Shown: positions 7,973-17,057, counted from the stretch's first letter. The stretch is 64,000 bases of DNA from Desulfobulbaceae bacterium (GCA_023230525.1 JALNXE010000003.1:24197-88196); one strand, 5' to 3'. The notes: generated from the sequence alone by a model not told the origin. Translations and numbers: made by a program.

Positions 7973-8956
7973 ATGAATGAACTAATAAGATTACTCGCTT
8001 ACATGCTGGGCCTGGCTGCCTTTCTTGGTCTGAATCTTGCCTATCTTGGCTGGGTTGAAAGGAAGGGTGCCGGTCATTTTCAGCGGCGGACCGGGCCCAA
8101 GGATGTTGGCCCCTATGGTCTGCTGCAGCCCCTTGCCGACGGTCTCAAGCTGATGTCCAAGCAGCTGGTGGTTCCGGCCAATGCGGACCGAGCACTCTAT
8201 ATGTGTGCCCCGATTCTCATCATGGTTCCCGCCGTCCTGCTGTTTGTGGCGATCCCCTTCGGTGAGCATCTGGTGCCCCGTGAATTTAATTTCGGCTTGC
8301 TCATGATGTTCGCCTTTGCCTCGGTGGGTGGGTTGTCTATCCTGATCGGCGGCTGGGGTTCCGGAAACAAATATTCACTCATCGCCGGCGCCAGGGCGGT
8401 TTCCCAGAATGTTGCTTACGAAATACCCATGCTGATCACGGCCATCAATATCGTGATGATCACCGGATCCATGGATCTGAACGAAATTGTCCGCCAGCAG
8501 GGTGCCTATATCTGGAACTGGAATATATTCCGGCTGGATAAATCCTTGCTGATGCCCATTTCCTTCCTGGTTTTCTTTATCTGTTCCCTGGCGGAAACCA
8601 ATCGTACCCCCTTTGATATGGGAGAGTGCGAAGGCGAGCTGGTTGCCGGTTATCATACTGAATACGGCGGCATGGGTTTCGGTCTTTTCATGATGGCTGA
8701 GTATGCCAACCTTGTTATCGGCTGCAGTCTCACCACCATCCTCTTTCTCGGGGGGTGGCAGTCGCCCATAGGAATATTCCCCGGACCGCACTGGTTTCTG
8801 CTCAAGATGTATTTTCTCATCTGGTGTTTTGTCTGGATTCGCTGGACCTATCCTCGTACGACATTCTGGGGATTGCTCAATCTTTCCTGGAAATATCTCA
8901 TACCGTTTTCATTGGTTAACTTGTTGCTAACAGCCTTATTTATAAAGGTATTTTGA
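7973..8956 (+). CDS. nuoH: NADH-quinone oxidoreductase-like subunit H
   Basis: 327 residues with about eight membrane helices. The cytoplasmic loop ERKGAGHFQRRTGPKDVGPYG and the charged AETNRTPFDMGECEGELVAG-TEYGG segment are the best-conserved NuoH sequences and line the entrance to the quinone chamber. The second motif reads DMGECEGE where most bacteria have a DLPEAESE-like sequence. AAGGAG precedes the ATG by 8 nt. It anchors the peripheral arm to the membrane arm. Confidence 0.95.
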   Translation: MNELIRLLAYMLGLAAFLGLNLAYLGWVERKGAGHFQRRTGPKDVGPYGLLQPLADGLKLMSKQLVVPANADRALYMCAPILIMVPAVLLFVAIPFGEHLVPREFNFGLLMMFAFASVGGLSILIGGWGSGNKYSLIAGARAVSQNVAYEIPMLITAINIVMITGSMDLNEIVRQQGAYIWNWNIFRLDKSLLMPISFLVFFICSLAETNRTPFDMGECEGELVAGYHTEYGGMGFGLFMMAEYANLVIGCSLTTILFLGGWQSPIGIFPGPHWFLLKMYFLIWCFVWIRWTYPRTTFWGLLNLSWKYLIPFSLVNLLLTALFIKVF

Positions 8957-8958
8957 TT

Positions 8959-9564
8959 ATGTCCGGATACTTTAAAGATATCATCACAGGATTGAAGAGT
9001 CTCGCCGTCGGGCTGCAGATTACCAATAAAGAGTTTCTGACGAAACCCATCACTCTCCTGTATCCCCATGAGTCGGTAAAAATGTACCCCCGTTATCGGG
9101 GCCACATCGAACTGGTCAAGGATCCCGAGACCGGCAGGAATCGCTGCATTTGCTGCGGTATGTGTGAGAAGGGCTGCCCTTCCGGCTGTATTACCGTGAA
9201 ATCCGAAAAACGGCCGGGGGTAAAGGGCAAGGTCTTGACTGCCTATATCCTTAATTTTACGACCTGCAGCCTGTGCGGGCAGTGTGTTGAGAACTGTAAG
9301 CCAGAGGCCATCAAGTTTTCCAATGAATACAACTTGGCCAGCACCAGGCGGGAGGATTACATTTTTGATCTGCTGCAAAAGCTTCATCCGGAAGGTGTGC
9401 CGGAACCCGAGGTTGATCCTGAATTATTGAAGAAAGAACAAGAAAAAGAAGAAGCTGCAAAGAAAGCTGCTGCAGAAAAGAAAGCTGCTGCGGCAAAGAA
9501 AGAAGCCGCCCCGAAAGCACCTGCTAAGGAAGGCGGGGAATCAAAAGCAGAGGAAAAAAGCTGA
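8959..9564 (+). CDS. nuoI: NADH-quinone oxidoreductase-like subunit I (2x[4Fe-4S])
   Basis: About 201 residues from the ATG at 8959 (AAAGG about 10 nt upstream); a TTG 6 nt earlier is also in frame. Two ferredoxin-type motifs, CICCGMCEKGCP and CSLCGQCVENC, bind clusters N6a and N6b. The C-terminal ~45 residues are a low-complexity Ala/Lys/Glu tail (KKEQEKEEAAKKAAAEKK pattern), absent from standard NuoI. Because no nuoE/F/G is present, this subunit is the likely point where an external donor delivers electrons; that is inference. Confidence 0.94.
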   Translation: MSGYFKDIITGLKSLAVGLQITNKEFLTKPITLLYPHESVKMYPRYRGHIELVKDPETGRNRCICCGMCEKGCPSGCITVKSEKRPGVKGKVLTAYILNFTTCSLCGQCVENCKPEAIKFSNEYNLASTRREDYIFDLLQKLHPEGVPEPEVDPELLKKEQEKEEAAKKAAAEKKAAAAKKEAAPKAPAKEGGESKAEEKS

Positions 9565-10094
9565 TGAATCCTTCACTCTTTTCACCCGAAGGTTTAGCCG
9601 GAGTTATTTTCCTGATCCTAATTTGCGTCACAATGATCGGGGCGATAATTGCAACGTGTACAAAAAGATTGATCAGAAGCGTCAGCGGACTTGCAGTGTG
9701 CTTCGTGGGAGTTGCCGGGCTTTATTATTTCCTGAGCAGTCCTTTTGTCGCCATGATGGAGCTCCTCATTTATGTAGGCGCGGTTTGTGTCACCATTGCC
9801 TTTGCCATCATGCTTGCCGAGCCGGATGAGGCCAAAATGGCCAGAAAGTTGAGCGGATTAAGCGGCGGGCTTGCCGCGGTTTGTGGCGGTGCCGTTTCAT
9901 TTGCCCTTGGTTATGCAGCTGTCAACGGCCACTGGATGGCCCCTGCAGTCCAAGCCAATGACGGCTCTTTAAAGATGATAGGCCAATCCCTGCTGACCAA
10001 GTACAGCATGGTTTTTGAACTCATCTCCATTGTACTTCTGGTTGCCATCATTGGCTCCGTGGCTCTTGCCCGTGCCGGAAGGAGGGGTAATTAA
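9564..10094 (+). CDS. nuoJ: NADH-quinone oxidoreductase-like subunit J
   Basis: 176 residues, five predicted membrane helices. The family segment FVAMMELLIYVGAVCVTIAFAIML with the pi-bulge helix and GAV motif is clear. The ATG overlaps the nuoI stop (TGATG), so translation is coupled. NuoJ contributes to the first proton-transfer path next to NuoK. Confidence 0.93.
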   Translation: MNPSLFSPEGLAGVIFLILICVTMIGAIIATCTKRLIRSVSGLAVCFVGVAGLYYFLSSPFVAMMELLIYVGAVCVTIAFAIMLAEPDEAKMARKLSGLSGGLAAVCGGAVSFALGYAAVNGHWMAPAVQANDGSLKMIGQSLLTKYSMVFELISIVLLVAIIGSVALARAGRRGN

Positions 10095-10096
10095 GG

Positions 10097-10417
10097 ATGT
10101 TAACTCTCAGCACACAACTCAATACGTATCTTGTCATCGGCGCAGTACTTTTTGGCTTCGGCATTTTCGGTCTGGTACGTAGGCCAAGTCTCATCGGAAT
10201 GTTGATAGCCGTGGAGCTCGTTTTAAGCGGCGCCTCCATCAACTTTATGGCCTTTAACCGTTTTCTTGCTCCTGATCCCACGGTGGGGCAAATCATAACC
10301 TTGTTTATCATGGCCATAGCCGCTGCCGAGGCAGCCATATCGTTGAGCATAGTTATCGCTGTTTATCGGAATTACAAGTCCATTGAAGTTGAAGACCTGG
10401 TAGAACTTAAAGGATAG
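10097..10417 (+). CDS. nuoK: NADH-quinone oxidoreductase-like subunit K
   Basis: 106 residues, three membrane helices, the usual NuoK size. The two conserved membrane glutamates are visible in IAVELVLSGASINFMAF and IMAIAAAEAAISLSIVIAVYRN. These glutamates carry protons in the membrane arm. A GGAGGGG sequence lies about 10 nt before the ATG. It is the last canonical small subunit before the antiporter-like genes. Confidence 0.94.
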   Translation: MLTLSTQLNTYLVIGAVLFGFGIFGLVRRPSLIGMLIAVELVLSGASINFMAFNRFLAPDPTVGQIITLFIMAIAAAEAAISLSIVIAVYRNYKSIEVEDLVELKG

Positions 10418-10431
10418 CATTGAGGATTATC

Positions 10432-11931
10432 ATGGAAACCGTCAGCGCCGCCACCGGCGATATCGTAACCACAAGTAGATTAGTATGGGCTTTGCTTGTC
10501 CCATTGTTTGGCTCTTTCCTTGTATCATTGTCAGGGAAAAAGCCGAATGTGAGGGAGAGCTTCTCTATCGTATCTGCCGTTATACTTTTTTCAATGGTCT
10601 TATCAATGGTGTCCCCGGTTCTTGCCGGGAAAACCTTTTATTATCAGCTTTTTAAAATACTGCCTGGGGTCACGGTCACCCTGCGGGCTGACGCCTTTTC
10701 CATGATTTTCGCGCTGGTCGCCTCTTCACTGTGGGTTGCTGCCGCGTTCTATTCCATGGGCTATATGCGGGGACTGCATGAACATGCACAAACCCGCTTC
10801 AACACCTGTTTTGCCATAGCGATATTCGGTGCCATAGGCGTTGCCTTTTCTGACAATCTCTTCACCATGTATCTCTTCTATGAGATCGTCAGTGTCTGCA
10901 CCTACCCGCTGGTTGCCCATCATCAGGATGAAGAGGGCTATGAGGGTGCCAAGAAATATATCGTTTATCTGACCACGACGGCTAAAGCCTTTCTGCTGCC
11001 CTCCCTGGCGCTGATCTATGTAATGACCGGCTCGCTTGATTTCCCCTATAACATTCATACCGGCATGTTTCCGGCTGATGCCAACTCAGCCTTGGTGACC
11101 ATGCTGTTTATTTTCTGCCTCTTCGGTTTTGCCAAGAACGGCGTGATGCCGTTCCATCACTGGCTGCCGGGCGCAATGGTTGCGCCTACCCCGGTCAGTG
11201 CCCTCCTCCATGCCGTGGCCGTTGTCAAGGTTGGTGTCTTCTGCACCACCCGGATGATGCTGTATGGTTTTGGGGTGGATCTGATGAGTCTGCTGAACCT
11301 GGGAATACCCACTGCCTATTTTGTCGGTTTCACCATCGTCATGGCATCCGTCCTCGCATTGACCAAAGACAATCTGAAAGCCCGGCTGGCCTATTCCACC
11401 GTCAGCCAGCTTTCTTATATCATTCTTGGGGTGTGTCTGCTCACTCCTCATGGCATTACCGGCGGACTTATTCATATTGCCAACCACGCCTTTTCCAAGA
11501 TCACCCTCTTCTTCTGTGCCGGTGCCATCTATGTCGCCACCCATAAAAAGAATATTTCCGAAATGGGCGGGCTGGCCAGGACCATGCCCTTTACCTTCGG
11601 CGCCTTTGCCGTGGCAACTCTCAGTATGATCGGTGCCCCGCCGGTTGCAGGCTTTGTTACCAAATGGGAGCTGCTGATCGGCACCATCGAGTCAGGATCA
11701 TTCGGGATTATTCTTATACTGCTTGCCAGTACGCTGCTCAACGTCGGTTATTTTGCCCCGGTTACCTATAAGGCCTTTTTCGGTAAACGACCGGCAGGAG
11801 AGGTATATGAGGGGATCAAAGAGGCGCCCCTGAGTATGGTCATCCCGCTCTGTACGGCGTCTCTTATTTCAGTCATTATTGGTATCTATCCGAATTTTTT
11901 CATGAATCTTGTTAAGGCGGTGATAGGATGA
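10432..11931 (+). CDS. Antiporter-like complex I subunit, short NuoL/MrpD type
   Basis: 499 residues from the ATG at 10432, with GAGG about 6 nt upstream; a TTG 12 nt earlier is in frame but unlikely. About 14 membrane helices. Proton-path residues typical of NuoL/M/MrpD are seen: the glutamate of LFYEIVSVCTYPL, the lysine of FAKNGVMPFHHWLP, the lysine of HAVAVVKVGVF and the lysine of HAFSKITLF. It occupies the nuoL slot after nuoK but lacks the long C-terminal lateral helix that marks true NuoL (about 600 residues), so it is closer to MrpD-type modules. It overlaps the next small gene by ATGA. Confidence 0.85.
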   Translation: METVSAATGDIVTTSRLVWALLVPLFGSFLVSLSGKKPNVRESFSIVSAVILFSMVLSMVSPVLAGKTFYYQLFKILPGVTVTLRADAFSMIFALVASSLWVAAAFYSMGYMRGLHEHAQTRFNTCFAIAIFGAIGVAFSDNLFTMYLFYEIVSVCTYPLVAHHQDEEGYEGAKKYIVYLTTTAKAFLLPSLALIYVMTGSLDFPYNIHTGMFPADANSALVTMLFIFCLFGFAKNGVMPFHHWLPGAMVAPTPVSALLHAVAVVKVGVFCTTRMMLYGFGVDLMSLLNLGIPTAYFVGFTIVMASVLALTKDNLKARLAYSTVSQLSYIILGVCLLTPHGITGGLIHIANHAFSKITLFFCAGAIYVATHKKNISEMGGLARTMPFTFGAFAVATLSMIGAPPVAGFVTKWELLIGTIESGSFGIILILLASTLLNVGYFAPVTYKAFFGKRPAGEVYEGIKEAPLSMVIPLCTASLISVIIGIYPNFFMNLVKAVIG

Positions 11932-12176
11932 TTAGCTTGATTGAATTCTTCCGCGAACGCCTGAAGATCGTTATTGTTGCCTGTCTGGTATTGATAGGCG
12001 TGATAGCTCTTTGGGGATCATTTATGATCGATTTGAGCCATGCTCATACGAAAATGGAAAAAATTCCTTTTTTCTGGAGTTTCTTTGGACTGATCGGTGG
12101 CGCATTGCTCATTCTCGTGTCCAGGTTTTTTGGACGTCTGGGAATCATGACCCGTGAGGATTATTACGATGAATAA
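11928..12176 (+). CDS. Small two-helix membrane protein within the nuo operon
   Basis: 82 residues, not recognised. Two membrane helices are predicted: about residues 13-34 (IVIVACLVLIGVIALWGSF) and about 47-66 (FFWSFFGLIGGALLILV). They are joined by a short His/Lys-containing loop (SHAHTKMEK) and followed by a charged tail (RLGIMTREDYYDE). Its ATG overlaps the preceding stop and its end overlaps the next start by 8 bp, so it is translated as part of the operon. The tight coupling between two pump-type genes suggests an accessory membrane-arm subunit; this is inference. Confidence 0.8.
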   Translation: MISLIEFFRERLKIVIVACLVLIGVIALWGSFMIDLSHAHTKMEKIPFFWSFFGLIGGALLILVSRFFGRLGIMTREDYYDE

Positions 12177-13947
12177 TTTCTGGTTGCATCCTGCACTTAT
12201 CCTTATCATCGGCGGACTCGTTCTGCCGTTTATTAAAGGGCCAATCAGGAAACCCTACCTTCTCCTTGTGCCGGTACTGACTTTTTTGAATGTACTGGCA
12301 ATGAATAAGGGTGTCCATGGCGTGGTTCAATTCATTGACTGGCAGTTGATTTTTGGTCGGGTTGACAGTTTGAGCCAGATTTTTGGCTATATCATGTCGC
12401 TCATGTGTATTATCGGGACCTTGTTTGCCTTGAATGTTGAAGAGGACACGCAGCATATTGCCGCCTGGTTTTATGTGGCCGGGTCCCTTGGGGTTATATT
12501 CTGCGGTGACTATGTTGTTCTTTTCCTCTTCTGGGAACTCATGGCCTTTGCCTCTGTTTTTCTTGTCTGGTTCCGGCGCGGACCCCAGTCTCTTGCCACC
12601 GGTTACCGTTATTTATTAATTCATACTCTGGGCGGCCTCTTTCTGCTGGCCGGTTTTGTGCTTCGTTATTACAACACCGGCGGGGATCTTTCCTTTGGGC
12701 CGCTGGGCGTAGATACCCCTAATCTTTCCACCTATTTGATCTTGCTTGGTTTTATTGTTAATGCAGCTGTTCCGCCTTTTCATTCCTGGCTGCAGGATGC
12801 CTATGCCGAGGCAAGTGTCGCTGGCGCCGTGTTCATGTGCGCCTTTACCACCAAAACCGCCATTTACGTTCTGGCCCGCGGTTTTGCCGGTATGGAGATT
12901 CTTATCGTCCTGGGGGCTGTCATGGCCCTGTATGGTGTTGTCTATGGTGTCATTGAAAACGACGGCAGGCGCATTTTCGCCTGGGATACGATAAGTCAGG
13001 TCGGCTATATGGTGTGCGGCGTAGGAATCGGCTCCGAACTGGCTATCAACGGCGCCTGCGCCCATGCCTTTGCCCATATCCTTTACAATGGCCTGTTGTT
13101 CATGGGTACCGGCTCGGTGCTTTACATGACCGGTACCTGTAAGCTGACGGAACTGGGCGGGCTCTATAAGAAAATGCCGCGCACCTTCTTCTTTACGCTT
13201 ATCGGCGGATTGTCCATTGCCGGCTTTCCGCTGTTCAGCGGTTTTGTCAGCAAGTCGATGATCATCGCTGCTGGCTTGGAGCATCATCATTACTGGGCCG
13301 GCTTTTCGCTGCTGCTCGCAGCTGGCGGGACCTTTCTGCTGGCCGGCCTCAAGGTGCCCTACTATATCTGGTTCGGTAAAAACAACTGTTCCACTGAAGT
13401 ATGGGAAAAAGCCGCAGATCCGCCCTGGAACATGCAGGCAGCCATGGCAATTGCTGCTGTCATGTGTGCCTTCATCGGCTGCTATACCCCTTATCTGTAC
13501 CATATGCTGCCGTTTCCCGTGGAATACAATCCCTATACCGCTTACCATCTGTCAGAAACCTTTCAGATTATCGGTGGTACGGGAATTATGTTCTTTGTCC
13601 TGAAAAGGTTCATGGAGCCCACTGCCACCATCAGCCTGGATCTCGACTGGTTCTACAGGATGGCCGGGCGAGGCTTTTTCTGGGTTGACACCCGGATTTT
13701 CCAGTTCATTGACACCAGCATCGGCGAAATTTATCGCTATATCGGTCTGTTCCCCTTGATGACCATTGCCCGTTTCTGGTCCTGGTTTGACTGGAATGCC
13801 ATCGATGGTGTGGTGGACGGTACAGCCAGAACTGTCCGCTCCCTTGGAGGTGCGGTGCGAAAGGTTCAGGCAGGTAATATGCAATACAATATCTTCTTTG
13901 CTGCCTCGGTTGCTGCAGCGGCAGTGCTGGTCTTCGTCTTTGTTTGA
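12169..13947 (+). CDS. Antiporter-like complex I subunit with NuoL-type C-terminal helix (MrpD/NuoL family)
   Basis: 592 residues from the ATG at 12169 (GAGG 9 nt upstream); a GTG at 12154 is in frame. The antiporter core includes LFLFWELMAFASVFL with its glutamate and PPFHSWLQDAYAEAS. Two lysines usually present are replaced: the position before PxHxWL reads GFIVNAAVPPFH (Asn), and the HAF(F/S)K position reads HILYN. After about residue 500 comes an extension ending in an amphipathic stretch (DGTARTVRSLGGAVRKVQ) and a final membrane helix, much like the NuoL lateral helix. So the NuoL C-terminus is here and not in the 10432 gene. Probably called NuoL or antiporter subunit D by homology. Confidence 0.82.
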   Translation: MNNFWLHPALILIIGGLVLPFIKGPIRKPYLLLVPVLTFLNVLAMNKGVHGVVQFIDWQLIFGRVDSLSQIFGYIMSLMCIIGTLFALNVEEDTQHIAAWFYVAGSLGVIFCGDYVVLFLFWELMAFASVFLVWFRRGPQSLATGYRYLLIHTLGGLFLLAGFVLRYYNTGGDLSFGPLGVDTPNLSTYLILLGFIVNAAVPPFHSWLQDAYAEASVAGAVFMCAFTTKTAIYVLARGFAGMEILIVLGAVMALYGVVYGVIENDGRRIFAWDTISQVGYMVCGVGIGSELAINGACAHAFAHILYNGLLFMGTGSVLYMTGTCKLTELGGLYKKMPRTFFFTLIGGLSIAGFPLFSGFVSKSMIIAAGLEHHHYWAGFSLLLAAGGTFLLAGLKVPYYIWFGKNNCSTEVWEKAADPPWNMQAAMAIAAVMCAFIGCYTPYLYHMLPFPVEYNPYTAYHLSETFQIIGGTGIMFFVLKRFMEPTATISLDLDWFYRMAGRGFFWVDTRIFQFIDTSIGEIYRYIGLFPLMTIARFWSWFDWNAIDGVVDGTARTVRSLGGAVRKVQAGNMQYNIFFAASVAAAAVLVFVFV

Positions 13948-13999
13948 GGGATCGAACGGTAAACTCTCTCTGTAATATATTGAATAGAGGATAGTGGGA

Positions 14000-15505
14000 A
14001 TGGATTTTCTAATAATGAATGAAGGGTTTCCCCTTTTGAGCACCATCGTATTTCTCCCGTTGGCAGGCGCGCTTGTGCTGCTTTTACTGCCGGGTGAAAA
14101 TGTGCAACGAATATGGGCAATGGCCGTCACCTCGGTTAATGCTGTAATTTCCCTCCCGCTCTATTCCCGGTTTGATGCAACCACAGCCAAGTATCAGTTC
14201 GGGGAGCATGTAAGCTGGATACCATCGTTAAATATCAATTATACCCTTGGTATTGACGGCATCAGCCTGCTGCTGGTATTACTGACGACCCTGATTATGC
14301 CCTTATGCGTTCTCGGCTCCTGGACATATATTAAGACGAGAATCAAGGAGTTCATGATCTGTCTGCTGATCATGGAAACGGCCATGCTCGGTGTGTTCAT
14401 GGCCCTTGACTTCGTGCTTTTCTATATTCTCTGGGAAGCCATGCTGATCCCGATGTATCTGCTCATCGGCGTCTGGGGCGGACCGCGAAAGATCTATGCA
14501 TCCATCAAGTTCTTTCTCTATACCCTGGCAGGTTCGGTCATGCTTCTTGTCGCCATTATCGCCCTCTACCTCAAGAACGGTTCCTTCAGTATTCCCATGA
14601 TGATGGGTCAGGATTACAGCAGCACCTTTCAGATCTGGGTATTTTTGGCATTCTTCCTGGCCTTTGCCATCAAGGTGCCCATGTTTCCCTTCCATACCTG
14701 GTTGCCCGCCGCCCATGTTGAGGCGCCTACCGCAGGCAGTGTGATCCTGGCCAGTATCCTGCTGAAGATGGGTACCTATGGTTTTCTGCGTTTCTGTCTG
14801 CCCATTACCCCTTTGGCAACCCTGACGCTTGGACCCTATGTTCTTTGGATGTCGGTGGTTGCCATTCTCTATGGCGGTTTTACCGCCCTGGCGCAGTCAG
14901 ACATGAAGAAGCTGATCGCTTACTCCAGTGTGGGACATATGGGTTTCGTCACCTTGGGTATTTTTTTCCTCAATAAACAGGGGTTGGAAGGGGCGATACT
15001 GCAGATGATTAATCATGGGGTCACCACCGGAGCACTCTTCCTCTGTGTTGGTATGATGTATGAAAGGACCCACAGCAGGGAGATAGCCGACCATTCGGGT
15101 ATAGCCCAGAATCTGCCGATTTTTGTATCGTTTCTGACAATTTTTTCGCTGTCATCCCTGGCCTTTCCGGCGACCAACAGTTTTGTCGGCGAATTTCTCG
15201 TGCTGGCCGGGGCGTTCAGTGGCAATAAGATTGTTGCCGGTGCCGCCATTCCTGGCGCCATCCTGGCGGCAGCTTACATGATGCGTCTGCTCCAGCATGT
15301 CCTGTTCAGAGGCCCCGGCAGGCCGGATCTGGCTGATCTGAATGTTCGGGAGATTGTTACTCTTGCTCCACTGCTGTGCTTTGTATTCTGGATCGGTCTG
15401 GCTCCGGAGCCATTTTTAAGTGTCATGCATACAAGTGTTGAATATTTGATACAGCAGGTTGATATAGCCAAAACGGCACAGATTGCTCTGAATATTGTGC
15501 CGTAG
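14000..15505 (+). CDS. nuoM: NADH-quinone oxidoreductase-like subunit M
   Basis: 501 residues from the ATG at 14000 (GAGG about 9 nt upstream); a GTG at 13994 is too close to that site. Fourteen membrane helices. Typical NuoM phrases: LGIDGISLLLVLLTTL, FYILWEAMLIPMYLLIGVWGG (pump glutamate), AIKVPMFPFHTWLPAAHVEAPTAGSV (lysine), QSDMKKLIAYSSVGHMGFV. This is the middle proton-pumping module of the membrane arm. Confidence 0.95.
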   Translation: MDFLIMNEGFPLLSTIVFLPLAGALVLLLLPGENVQRIWAMAVTSVNAVISLPLYSRFDATTAKYQFGEHVSWIPSLNINYTLGIDGISLLLVLLTTLIMPLCVLGSWTYIKTRIKEFMICLLIMETAMLGVFMALDFVLFYILWEAMLIPMYLLIGVWGGPRKIYASIKFFLYTLAGSVMLLVAIIALYLKNGSFSIPMMMGQDYSSTFQIWVFLAFFLAFAIKVPMFPFHTWLPAAHVEAPTAGSVILASILLKMGTYGFLRFCLPITPLATLTLGPYVLWMSVVAILYGGFTALAQSDMKKLIAYSSVGHMGFVTLGIFFLNKQGLEGAILQMINHGVTTGALFLCVGMMYERTHSREIADHSGIAQNLPIFVSFLTIFSLSSLAFPATNSFVGEFLVLAGAFSGNKIVAGAAIPGAILAAAYMMRLLQHVLFRGPGRPDLADLNVREIVTLAPLLCFVFWIGLAPEPFLSVMHTSVEYLIQQVDIAKTAQIALNIVP

Positions 15506-15584
15506 TAACTGTTGAGGCGACGTTGGTGATTTGACCGCGTAGTAAATTATTAAGGCAAGCGATTTTACAGTATAAGGATTACAC

Positions 15585-17000
15585 ATGTTGTTCGCACCAG
15601 AGTTATTAATGCTGATTGGAAGTCTGGTTCTCTTCTGTCTCAGTCTCGGGCAGAGGAAAGGAAATCTTGCGAAATATGCGTCGCTGGTGCTGGGCATTGC
15701 TTCATGTATTTTGAGCCTTGCCACCCTGCAGATGAGCGGCAATCTGTTTTACGATGCCTATCATGTTGATATGTTTTCGCAACTCTTTAAGCTGGCCATC
15801 TCCATCGGTCTGGTCATTGTCCTGCTTTTCAGCGGTGATTTGAAAGGTGTGGATGATAATTTGCGGCCCGAATATTTTCTCTTTATGATTCTCAGCACCC
15901 TGGGACTCATGATGCTGGTCAGCAGTGTAGAGCTGCTCTCGCTCTTTATTGCCCTGGAGCTTTCATCCTATTCGCTTTACCTTATGGTGCCGATGCGTGA
16001 TGATCATGGCGGCATAAAGATGCAGATGGAAGCGGCGATCAAATACATCCTTTTCGGTGTTGTTGCCACCGGCACCATGCTTTACGGCATGAGCTTTATT
16101 TTCGGCATGACCGGCACTACCTACTTCAGTGAACTGGTTCCCAGGATGCATGAGCTGGCTACCACACCAACTGCCATGCTGGCTATTGCCCTGTTCATGT
16201 CGGGTTTCTTCTATAAGCTGGCAGTTTTCCCTTTTCACTTCTGGGTACCAGACGTCTACCAGGGCGCTTCCAATGCCACAACAGCCTTCATTGCCTCCGT
16301 GCCAAAACTCGGCGCAGTGGCTATTCTTATCCGCGTCACCACACTGGTTGCCCCCACCGGCGGCGAGGCGGTAGTCAATATGCTCATGATTCTGGCCGTC
16401 TGTTCCATGTTTTATGGCAACCTGTCCGCTCTGGTGCAAAAAGATATCAAGCGTATGCTCGGTTTTTCCGGTATTTCCCATGCTGGTTTTGTCCTGCTAG
16501 GCCTGCTTACCTTGAAAGATACCGGTTACGCCACCTCCATGTACTATATAGCCGGTTATGTTTTCATGAATCTGGCCTGCTTTCTGGTTATCTGCAAGGT
16601 TTCCAAGAATGGCGAAAACGTGAGTATCGATGATATGAGCGGTCTGTATAAACGGGCTCCGCTCCTTGCCTTGACCCTGCTGGTCGGTATGATGGCCCTG
16701 GCCGGAATCCCGCCTTTTGTCGGATTCATGGGTAAATTCATGCTGCTTACCGGCGCTCTCCGGGACGGACATCTTGCCCTGGTTATTCTTGCGGCCCTGA
16801 ATACCGCCATTGCTATTTATTACTATTTGTCCGTGGTTCGCGTTGCATTCTGCAGCCCACCTGAAGAAAGACCGGATGTGCCGGTGGATCTGGCGACACG
16901 ATGTGTCAGTATTGCCTTAATTGCCGTCATCATCTTTATGGGTGTGGCTCCCAAGCAGCTGCTTGCTGTTGCCGAGACTGCGGTCCGCAACATTTTCTAA
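15585..17000 (+). CDS. nuoN: NADH-quinone oxidoreductase-like subunit N
   Basis: 471 residues, about 14 membrane helices. NuoN features include FIALELSSYSLYLMV (pump glutamate), FYKLAVFPFHFWVPDVYQGA (lysine and channel histidines) and QKDIKRMLGFSGISHAGFVLLG. It is the last gene of the operon, and a strong intrinsic terminator begins 15 bp after its stop. NuoN is the pump module nearest the quinone-binding subunits. Confidence 0.95.
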   Translation: MLFAPELLMLIGSLVLFCLSLGQRKGNLAKYASLVLGIASCILSLATLQMSGNLFYDAYHVDMFSQLFKLAISIGLVIVLLFSGDLKGVDDNLRPEYFLFMILSTLGLMMLVSSVELLSLFIALELSSYSLYLMVPMRDDHGGIKMQMEAAIKYILFGVVATGTMLYGMSFIFGMTGTTYFSELVPRMHELATTPTAMLAIALFMSGFFYKLAVFPFHFWVPDVYQGASNATTAFIASVPKLGAVAILIRVTTLVAPTGGEAVVNMLMILAVCSMFYGNLSALVQKDIKRMLGFSGISHAGFVLLGLLTLKDTGYATSMYYIAGYVFMNLACFLVICKVSKNGENVSIDDMSGLYKRAPLLALTLLVGMMALAGIPPFVGFMGKFMLLTGALRDGHLALVILAALNTAIAIYYYLSVVRVAFCSPPEERPDVPVDLATRCVSIALIAVIIFMGVAPKQLLAVAETAVRNIF

Positions 17001-17014
17001 TCTCATATCTTGCC

Positions 17015-17057
17015 GGCAGAGCAAATCAGCTAGATTGATTTGCTCTGCCTTTTTTTT
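17015..17057 (+). terminator. Intrinsic terminator of the nuo operon
   Basis: A perfect 14-bp stem, GGCAGAGCAAATCA (17015-17028) with TGATTTGCTCTGCC (17036-17049), has a 7-nt loop and is followed by eight T (17050-17057). Confidence 0.95.

Noticed and set aside
12616..13548. 310-codon minus-strand ORF opposite the antiporter-like gene
   Set aside because: Shadow frame of a clear 14-helix protein on the plus strand.
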